Source: UBA10649 sp965278965
GTDB taxonomy: Bacteria; Actinomycetota; Actinomycetes; S36-B12
Length of the DNA stretch: 64,000 bases
Direction of reading: 5' to 3'
Assembly: GCA_965278965.1 (NCBI GenBank)
Contig: OZ257127.1
Location: forward strand, 2,046,001 to 2,110,000
Shown piece after piece: positions 57,978 to 64,000 of the stretch. The position numbers and the translations under genes were made by a program. The notes beneath the pieces were generated by a model. It did not search any database. It worked only from the letters and a program-made list of their open reading frames with translations, and was not told the origin of the DNA. How positions within the stretch are numbered: position 1 is the stretch's first letter; each line of letters starts with the position of its first letter.

Positions 57978-59773
57978 GCCCGGTCCGCATGCTGTGGCGG
58001 GGGATGGATGCCCGGCGCGGCGAGCTCGCTGGTGCGGGCCTGATCGGCGCCGGAGCCACGTTGAGCGCCGTGGCGCTGCTCGGGGTCTCAGCGTGGCTCA
58101 TCGCGACCGCGTCGACGCAGCCCCCCGTGCTCACCTTGACCGTGGCCGCTGTCCTGGTCCGGTTCCTGGCGATCAGCCGGGGCGTGCTCCGGTACGTCGA
58201 GCGGCTCGTCGGGCACGATGCGGCCTTCCGCGGTCTGACGGGTCTGCGCGTGAGCGTGTACGAGCAGCTCGAGCGGCTCGCGCCTACGGGACTGGCTGCG
58301 TTCGGCCGCGGCGACCTGCTCGCCCGGCTCGTGGCCGACGTCGACGCCGCGCTCGACCTGCCGCTGAGGGTCGTGCTGCCGTGGGTGCAGGCGGCTCTCG
58401 TATCGGCCGCGACGGTGTCGTTCCTCGTGTGGCTGCTGCCCGGCGCCGGGCTCGTCGTCGGGGTCGCCGCCGTCGTCGGGCTCGCACTCGTGCCCTGGGC
58501 GGTCGCCGCGGGAGCTGGGCGGGCCGAGGCGCGCATGGCCGGTGCACGGGCCGACCTGACGGCTGCGGTGGTGCGCGCCCTCGACGCAACCGGCGAGCTC
58601 GCCGCCAGCGGAGCCGGCCCGGCGGCGTCGGCGCGGCTGTCCTCCCTGGACCGGACGCTCACGCGGCTCAACCTGCGCGAGTCCGTCGCCCTCGGGCTCG
58701 GCGGCGGGCTCGGGATGCTCGTGCTGGGTGTCGCCGTGACGGGCTCGCTCGCCGTCGCGGTCCCCGCCGTGGCGAACGGTCAGATCGCGCCGGTGTGGCT
58801 GGCCGTCGCGGCACTGCTCCCGCTCGCGCTGTTCGAGGTGCTCGCCGGGCTGCCGGCCTCCGCTGTGACGTTCCAGAGACTGCGCGGCTCGGCCCGTCGG
58901 CTCCAGGAGGTTGTCGATGCACCGAGCCCGGTCGTGGCTCCGGCGGTGCCGGTTGCGATGCCTGAGGTGTTCACGGGCCTGGAGCTGCGAGGTGTCGGCG
59001 CCGCATGGCTCGCCGGGAAGGCCGTCCTGTCGGACGTTGCGCTGGTCGTGGCTCCGGGGGAGCACGTCGCCGTCGTCGGCCCGAGCGGGGCGGGCAAGTC
59101 GACGCTCGCCGCCGTGCTCATGGGCTTCCTCCCCTACTCCGGCAGCATCCAGATCTCCGGCGTGGAACTGCGTGACGTGGACGGCGACGACCTGCGCCGC
59201 CACGTCGGCCTCCTGAGCCAGCAGGCGCACATCTTCGACACGACGATCGCCGACAACGTCCGCATCGGCGACCCGACGGCCGACGACGAGGCCGTCGCCG
59301 CGGCGCTCGACGCCGCTCGCCTGACGGACTGGGTCGCGACGTTGCCTCACCGGGCCGAGACCGTCGTCGGCTCGTTCGGGGTCGGGGTGTCCGGAGGGGA
59401 GGGACAGCGGATCGCCCTGGCACGCCTGCTCCTCGCGCAGCGGCGCCTCGTGGTCCTCGACGAGCCGACCGAGCACCTCGACGCACCGACGGCGGACGCG
59501 CTCACGCGGACGCTGTCGGAGTCCCTCGCCGGCTCGACCATCGTGACCATCACGCACCGACTCGTCGGACTCGAGCGGGCGGACCGCATCGTCGTGCTCG
59601 ATCGCGGTCGCATCGTGGCGCAGGGCCCGCACGACGAGCTCGTCGCTGCGGACGGCTGGTACGCGCAGCAGTGGCGGTTGGAGAGCGAGCAGCACGACCT
59701 CGCGGCGATGCTCCCGGGTCTGCCCGTGGGCATCGCGGTCCCCGGCCCCGCCGCCCGCGCGCAACTAGGCTGA
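57974..59773 (+). CDS. cydC: Cytochrome bd biogenesis ABC transporter, CydC subunit
   Basis: 599 residues from GTG 57974, coupled to cydD (GTGA). The membrane part has LIATASTQPPVLTLTVA and RGVLRYVERLVGHDAAFR, the hallmark of CydC. The ATPase shows VVGPSGAGKSTLAAVLMGF, GVGVSGGEGQRIALARLLL and VVLDEPTEHLDAPT. It forms the CydDC heterodimer. A TAGGCT -10-like hexamer at 59766-59771, in the last codons, may start a separate transcript for the next gene. Confidence 0.95.
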   Translation: MSPVRMLWRGMDARRGELAGAGLIGAGATLSAVALLGVSAWLIATASTQPPVLTLTVAAVLVRFLAISRGVLRYVERLVGHDAAFRGLTGLRVSVYEQLERLAPTGLAAFGRGDLLARLVADVDAALDLPLRVVLPWVQAALVSAATVSFLVWLLPGAGLVVGVAAVVGLALVPWAVAAGAGRAEARMAGARADLTAAVVRALDATGELAASGAGPAASARLSSLDRTLTRLNLRESVALGLGGGLGMLVLGVAVTGSLAVAVPAVANGQIAPVWLAVAALLPLALFEVLAGLPASAVTFQRLRGSARRLQEVVDAPSPVVAPAVPVAMPEVFTGLELRGVGAAWLAGKAVLSDVALVVAPGEHVAVVGPSGAGKSTLAAVLMGFLPYSGSIQISGVELRDVDGDDLRRHVGLLSQQAHIFDTTIADNVRIGDPTADDEAVAAALDAARLTDWVATLPHRAETVVGSFGVGVSGGEGQRIALARLLLAQRRLVVLDEPTEHLDAPTADALTRTLSESLAGSTIVTITHRLVGLERADRIVVLDRGRIVAQGPHDELVAADGWYAQQWRLESEQHDLAAMLPGLPVGIAVPGPAARAQLG

Positions 59774-59777
59774 CGAC

Positions 59778-61427
59778 GTGCTCCAGCCGGCGGACCGCGA
59801 CCGTGGGCTCTTCACCGCGGTCGTGTCGGTCGCGGCCGGCCTCGAGCTCGGTGCGACGCTGCGGCGGATCGTGCAGGCAGCCGTCGAGCTCGTCGATGCG
59901 ACGTATGGCGCCCTCGGGGTGATTGCCCCCGACGGACGGCTCGGGGAGTTCGTCCACGTCGGGATCGACCCGGCCACGGCCGCCGTCATCGGCGATCTGC
60001 CGACGGGCCGCGGGATCCTCGGCCTGCTTGTCACCCACCCGGTCCCGATCCGGCTCGACGACCTCTCCACCCACCCCGCCTCGTCCGGCATGCCGCCCGG
60101 CCACCCTCGGATGCGGTCGTTCCTCGGTGTGCCCGTGCGGGTCCGCGGCGAGGTGTTCGGGAACCTCTACCTCACCGAGAAGCGCACCGGCACCGGCTTC
60201 ACCGCCGACGACGAGCGGACCGTCATGGCGCTGGCCGCGGCGGCGGCGGTCGCGATCGAGAACGCCCGTCTGTACGAGGGCATGAAGCAACGCGAGCTGT
60301 GGCAGCAGGGGACGAATGAGATCGCGAACGCTGTGCTCGCCGGGCACGACACGGACGAGGTCCTGTCGCTCATCGCCAACCGCGCGCGCCGGTTGACCGG
60401 CGCCGACGTCGCTCTCGTCGCCCTGCCGGATGCCGACACTGACCTGGTGGTCGAGATCATCGACGGCCCGGAGGACCCCGATGTTGGCACCCGGGACCTG
60501 CTCGACGCCGTTGCCGGCTGGCCGGCCCGCAGCGTCCCGGCGGAGTCGGTGCTCCGCCAGTGCTTCACCGACGGCCGGAGCCGGGTCGAGGCGTCCGGCG
60601 AGCTCGCGCCCGTGGTCCCCGGCCGTCGCGTCGGGCCGACCCTCGTCGTCCCGCTCGCGACGGCGGAACGGGTGCTGGGCGTCCTCGCGCTGATGTGGAC
60701 CGGCGAGCACGCGTTCGTCCCCGCCGACGTGCTCGACCTCGCCGGCTCGTTCGCGTCACAGGCTGCCGTGACCCTCGTGCTCGCCCAGGCACGTCGCGAG
60801 CACGAACGCCTCGCGGTCTACGAGGACCGCGACCGCATCGCGCGTGACCTGCACGACCTCGTCATCCAGCGGTTGTTCGCCGCGGGGATGATGCTGCAGG
60901 GCGCCACCCGCATCGCCGACGTGCCGGAAGAAGCGTCCGCCCGCGTGTCCCGCGTCGTCGACGAGCTGGACGAGACGATCAAGGAGATCCGGCAGACGAT
61001 CTTCGCTCTGCACGAGCCGATCGAGGGACCGTCGGCGAGCGCGCGCGGCCGGGTCCTGCGGGAGATCTCGCAGTCGGCGGCACTCCTCGGGTTCGCACCC
61101 TCGGTCCGCTTCGCCGGCCCCGTCGACTCGATGCTCGTCGACGCCGTCACCGACCACCTTGTCGCCGCACTGCGCGAGGCGCTCACGAACGCGGCCAAGC
61201 ACGCCGACGCGCGGCGGGTGGAGGTCGTCGTCCAGATTGAGGACGGTCAGGTCGTGCTCGTCGTGCAGGACGACGGCATCGGCATCGACGCCGCCGGACC
61301 TGGGCGGCGCTCGGGTGTGGCGAACATCGCGGGGCGCGCGCAGGACCTGGGCGGCAGCTGCAGCCTGGACCGGGTCGGGGAGTCCGGCGGTACGCGGCTG
61401 ACGTGGGCCGTCCCGCTCGACGCCTGA
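59778..61427 (+). CDS. DevS/DosT-like GAF sensor histidine kinase
   Basis: 549 residues. Two GAF domains (about 15-160 and 180-340) precede a HisKA_3 helix with DRIARDLHDLVIQRLF (His359) and an HATPase domain (REALTNAAKHADA, QDDGIGI, GVANIAGRAQDLGG). In GAF-A, PASSGMPPGHPRMRSFLGVP aligns with mycobacterial DevS, in which the His of PPYHP (His149 by my recall) holds heme; here it is His109. Compared with DevS the first about 40 residues are missing. It starts 4 bp after cydC and faces the devR-like gene. Confidence 0.93.
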   Translation: MLQPADRDRGLFTAVVSVAAGLELGATLRRIVQAAVELVDATYGALGVIAPDGRLGEFVHVGIDPATAAVIGDLPTGRGILGLLVTHPVPIRLDDLSTHPASSGMPPGHPRMRSFLGVPVRVRGEVFGNLYLTEKRTGTGFTADDERTVMALAAAAAVAIENARLYEGMKQRELWQQGTNEIANAVLAGHDTDEVLSLIANRARRLTGADVALVALPDADTDLVVEIIDGPEDPDVGTRDLLDAVAGWPARSVPAESVLRQCFTDGRSRVEASGELAPVVPGRRVGPTLVVPLATAERVLGVLALMWTGEHAFVPADVLDLAGSFASQAAVTLVLAQARREHERLAVYEDRDRIARDLHDLVIQRLFAAGMMLQGATRIADVPEEASARVSRVVDELDETIKEIRQTIFALHEPIEGPSASARGRVLREISQSAALLGFAPSVRFAGPVDSMLVDAVTDHLVAALREALTNAAKHADARRVEVVVQIEDGQVVLVVQDDGIGIDAAGPGRRSGVANIAGRAQDLGGSCSLDRVGESGGTRLTWAVPLDA

Positions 61428-61428
61428 G

Positions 61429-62100
61429 CTAGTGGTGGTCGCGCTCGACGGACATGCGAGCGACGTAAGCGGCCGCCTGCGTGCGGCGCTCCATGCCGAG
61501 CTTGGCGAGCAGGCTCGACACGTAGTTCTTGACGGTCTTCTCCGCCAGGTGCAGGTTCTCGCCGATCTGCCGGTTCGTCAGCCCTTCGCCGATGAGGTCG
61601 AGGATGCGTCGCTCCTGCTCGGTGAGCGCATCGAGCCGAGAGTCGTGCTTCTCGCCGTTGCGCAGCCGCTCCAGGACCCGCTGCGTCGCCTGCGGGTCGA
61701 GCAGCGACTTGCCCGACGCGATCTGGCGGATGGCGTCGACCAGGTCGTTGCCACGGATCTCCTTGAGGACGTAGCCCGAGGCACCCGCGAGGATCGCATC
61801 GAACAGGGCCTCGTCGTCCGCGTACGACGTGAGCATGAGGCAGTGCACGGTCGGCATCGACGACCGGATCTCGCGGCACACCTCGACGCCGCTGCCGTCG
61901 GGCAGACGCACGTCCAGTACGGCGACATCCGGGCGCGACGCGGGGATCCGAAGCAGCGCGTCGGCGGTCGAGCCGGCCTCGCCGACGACCTCCATGTCGC
62001 GCTCGAGTCCGATGAGCTCGGCGAGCCCGCGGCGGACGATCTCGTGGTCGTCCATCAAGAACACGCGGATCGGCCGGGCGGGGTCGGGCGTGGCCGTCAT
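61429..62100 (-). CDS. devR: DevR/DosR-like NarL-family response regulator
   Basis: 223 residues from ATG 62100 (an ATG at 62109 would add MRD). The receiver has MDDHEIVRRGLAELIG, DVAVLDVRLPDGSG (Asp63) and MLTSYADDEALFDAILAGAS, then GYVLKEIRG. The LuxR-type DNA-binding domain carries LTEQERRILDLIGEGLTNRQ and AEKTVKNYVSSLLAKLGM, nearly identical to mycobacterial DevR. It is convergent with the sensor kinase gene (1 bp between stops). Its likely target site is the box at 51744-51763. Confidence 0.94.
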   Translation of the reverse strand: MTATPDPARPIRVFLMDDHEIVRRGLAELIGLERDMEVVGEAGSTADALLRIPASRPDVAVLDVRLPDGSGVEVCREIRSSMPTVHCLMLTSYADDEALFDAILAGASGYVLKEIRGNDLVDAIRQIASGKSLLDPQATQRVLERLRNGEKHDSRLDALTEQERRILDLIGEGLTNRQIGENLHLAEKTVKNYVSSLLAKLGMERRTQAAAYVARMSVERDHH

Positions 62101-62198
62101 GTCCCGCATTGTGCACCACCGCGCGACCTTCGTTGGCGCTCGAACGCCTGTGCGCTTGCTCCGAGCGTCGTCCGTGCCAGGATGACCGCGGAGGTGCC

Positions 62199-63272
62199 AT
62201 GAGCGAGTCGGCCGTGCGACTGCTCTCGCCGGACGGCGAGCGCGTCGGTCACGACGAGTACGACATCGACATCAGCGATGCGGCCCTGCGCGAGGTCTAC
62301 CGCGACCTCGTCCTGGTCCGCCGGCTCGACACCGAGGCGACCGCACTTCAGCGCCAGGGTGAGCTCGCGCTGTGGGCCTCGTGCCAGGGGCAGGAGGCCG
62401 CTCAGGTCGGCTCGGCGCGCTGCCTGCGCCCGAACGACATGGTGTTCCCGACGTACCGCGACCATGGCGTCGCCTGGTGCCGCGGTGTCACGCCGCTGCA
62501 GCTCCTGTCCCTCTTCCGCGGCGTGACCAACGGCGGCTGGGACCCGGCCGCCATCCACTGCGCCCTGTACTCGATCGTCATCGGCAGCCAGACGCTGCAT
62601 GCCGCGGGCTACGCGCTCGGTGCGTCGCTGCAGGGGTCGACGGACGCGACGGTCGCCTACTTCGGTGACGGAGCCACGGACGAGGGCGACGTGAACGAGG
62701 CGTTCGTCCTCGCCGCCGACTTCGCCCTTCCGCTCGTGCTCTTCTGCCAGAACAACCACTGGGCGATCTCGACGCCGCGGGAGGGCCGCCGCGGCGCCCC
62801 CATCCACCGTCGCGCCGAAGGGTTCGGCTTCCCGGGGGTGCTCGTCGACGGCAACGACGTGCTCGCGGTGATGGCCGTCACCGAAGCCGCCCTCGCCCGT
62901 GCCCGCCGCGGTGACGGACCGACGCTCATCGAGGCGGTCACGTACCGCATGGGCGCGCACACGACCTCGGACGACCCGACGCGGTACCGCTCGGACGACG
63001 AGGTCGCCACCTGGCGTGCGCGCGACCCGATCACGCGCCTGGCTGCCTACCTGTCGAACGAAGGAACCGCGGACGCCGACTTCCTGTCGGCCGTCGAGGC
63101 GGAGGCCGACGAGCTCGCCGTCGCGATCCGCGCGGGCGTCCGTGCTCTGACGGCGCCCCCGGCGGAGTCGATGTTCGACCACATCTACGCCGAGCCGAAC
63201 CCGCTGGTCGCCGCGCAGCGTGGCGAGCTCCTGGCGTACGAGGCCCTGTTCGCGGGGGAGGCCGCGTCATGA
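62199..63272 (+). CDS. 2-Oxoacid dehydrogenase E1 component, alpha subunit
   Basis: 357 residues from ATG 62199 with GGAGG 6 bp upstream. It begins with LLSPDGERVGHDEYDIDISD and has LWASCQGQEAAQVGSARCL, GDGATDEGDVNEAFVLAADF and QNNHWAIST (thiamine diphosphate motif GDG...NN). It also carries YRMGAHTTSDDPTRYR, the phosphorylation-loop region. It decarboxylates a branched-chain 2-oxoacid or pyruvate; a separate alpha/beta E1 in actinobacteria usually serves the branched-chain complex. The next gene overlaps it by 4 bp. Confidence 0.93.
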   Translation: MSESAVRLLSPDGERVGHDEYDIDISDAALREVYRDLVLVRRLDTEATALQRQGELALWASCQGQEAAQVGSARCLRPNDMVFPTYRDHGVAWCRGVTPLQLLSLFRGVTNGGWDPAAIHCALYSIVIGSQTLHAAGYALGASLQGSTDATVAYFGDGATDEGDVNEAFVLAADFALPLVLFCQNNHWAISTPREGRRGAPIHRRAEGFGFPGVLVDGNDVLAVMAVTEAALARARRGDGPTLIEAVTYRMGAHTTSDDPTRYRSDDEVATWRARDPITRLAAYLSNEGTADADFLSAVEAEADELAVAIRAGVRALTAPPAESMFDHIYAEPNPLVAAQRGELLAYEALFAGEAAS

Positions 63273-64000
63273 CGACCATGTCGATGGCCGCCGCCCTCAA
63301 CGCGGCGCTGCGTCGCTCGATGGAACGCGACCCGTCGGTCGTCCTCGTGGGCGAGGACATCGGCCGGCTGGGCGGGGTCTTCCGGGTGACCGACGGCCTG
63401 CAGAAGGACTTCGGCGAGGGCCGTGTCATCGACGCCCCGCTCGCGGAGAGCGCGATCGTCGGGGCCGCGATCGGCCTGGCGATGCGCGGATTCCGGCCTG
63501 TCCTGGAGATCCAGTTCGACGGCTTCGTGTACCCGGCGTTCGACCAGATCGTCTCGCAGCTGGCGAAGCTGCACCGGCGCAGCGACGGAGCCGTCCGGCT
63601 GCCCATCGTCGTGCGAATCCCCTTCGGCGGTGGGATCGGCGCGGTCGAGCACCACAGCGAGTCGCCCGAGGCCTACTTCGTCCATACGGCGGGCCTGCGC
63701 GTCCTGACACCGTCCGACGCGGCGTCCGCCTACGTGACGTTGCAGCAGGCGATCGCGTGCGACGACCCGGTCATCTACCTCGAGCCGAAGCGCCGCTACT
63801 GGGACAAGACCGAGGTCGACCCCTCGGTCGACGTCGTGCGCGCATCGAGCCCGTGGCAGTCCCGCGTCGTCCGCGCGGGCAGCGACGTGACGATCGCGTG
63901 CTACGGCCCGATGGTCCGCACGTGCCTGGAGGCAGCCGGCGCGCACGACACGGCGGCGTGCGAGGTCATCGACCTGCAGTCGCTCTCGCCCCTGGACCTG
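63269..64000 (+). CDS. 2-Oxoacid dehydrogenase E1 component, beta subunit (partial)
   Basis: 244 residues are present; the gene leaves the window at the right edge. It begins MTTMSMAAALNAALRRSMER and has VVLVGEDIGRLGGVFRVTDG, DAPLAESAIVGAAIGLAMRG, FDQIVSQLAKLHRRS and HHSESPEAYFVHTAGLRVL, the E1 beta pattern. With the alpha subunit it forms the alpha2beta2 E1. ATGA overlap with the alpha gene couples translation. The E2 gene is expected just outside. Confidence 0.93.
   Translation, partial: MTTMSMAAALNAALRRSMERDPSVVLVGEDIGRLGGVFRVTDGLQKDFGEGRVIDAPLAESAIVGAAIGLAMRGFRPVLEIQFDGFVYPAFDQIVSQLAKLHRRSDGAVRLPIVVRIPFGGGIGAVEHHSESPEAYFVHTAGLRVLTPSDAASAYVTLQQAIACDDPVIYLEPKRRYWDKTEVDPSVDVVRASSPWQSRVVRAGSDVTIACYGPMVRTCLEAAGAHDTAACEVIDLQSLSPLDL

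Noticed and set aside
1..64000. CRISPR array, prophage or insertion sequence
   Set aside because: No regularly spaced short repeats, no cas, integrase, transposase or phage structural genes were seen; the repeats present are isolated intergenic palindromes.
1..64000. tRNA or rRNA genes
   Set aside because: No CCA-terminated cloverleaf pattern or conserved rRNA stretch was noticed in the gaps. A covariance-model search would be decisive.

Overview
The window comes from a high-GC Gram-positive chromosome (Actinomycetota). Gene order, GTG starts, frequent leaderless starts and family content all fit. Positions 0.7-30.6 kb carry the conserved oriC-proximal actinobacterial block: CwlM-like protein, trxA, trxB, anti-sigma factor, sigM, pseudokinase, murJ, DUF6049, nudix, pcnA, then ino1, padR, DUF5318, a class A PBP, a GT87 glycosyltransferase, rpsF, ssb, rpsR, rplI and dnaB. 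A FemX-type lipid II modifier beside an alanine racemase-like protein hints at Propionibacteriales (Nocardioides or Aeromicrobium-like). That placement is inference and the genus is not proven. No tRNA, rRNA, insertion sequence, prophage or CRISPR array was seen.

Layout. 1-0.7 kb: end of an aminotransferase gene and a 29-residue membrane peptide. 0.7-10.8 kb: a minus-strand run for redox (trxA/trxB), SigM stress response and lipid II export (CwlM-like pseudo-amidase, pseudokinase, MurJ). 10.9-30.6 kb: tRNA maturation, inositol/mycothiol supply, wall synthesis, small ribosomal proteins, SSB and replicative helicase. Two pairs of tiny paralogous membrane proteins (DUF4190 x2, DUF805 x2) and a phosphatase gene sit between rplI and dnaB.

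30.7-36.0 kb is an accessory catabolic island: two dehydrogenases, a lactonase, an FAH-family hydrolase and an IlvD/Edd dehydratase. Together these supply every step of a non-phosphorylative sugar-to-2,4-diketo-acid route. 36.2-43.0 kb holds a second, unexplained set: a SnoaL-like protein, two divergent GSA-type class III aminotransferases, an esterase, a dihydropteroate-synthase-like protein and another SDR. 43.1-51.7 kb has a nudix protein, a secreted glycosidase, a TetR/oxidoreductase pair, a membrane PP2C phosphatase, an aromatic aminotransferase and a large O-acyltransferase.

51.7-62.1 kb is the most informative module: cydA-cydB, an inserted opposite-strand flavoprotein, cydD-cydC, then a DevS/DosT-like GAF sensor kinase and a DevR/DosR-like regulator. 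A near-consensus DevR box lies upstream of cydA. The arrangement reads as a self-contained oxygen/redox-controlled cytochrome bd locus. The window ends in the E1 alpha and beta genes of a 2-oxoacid dehydrogenase.

Intergenic regions are unusually rich in long perfect palindromes (11-19 bp arms). One 71-bp element occurs twice with a compensatory base-pair change, and a 36-bp repeat ends exactly on the stop codons of two neighbouring genes.
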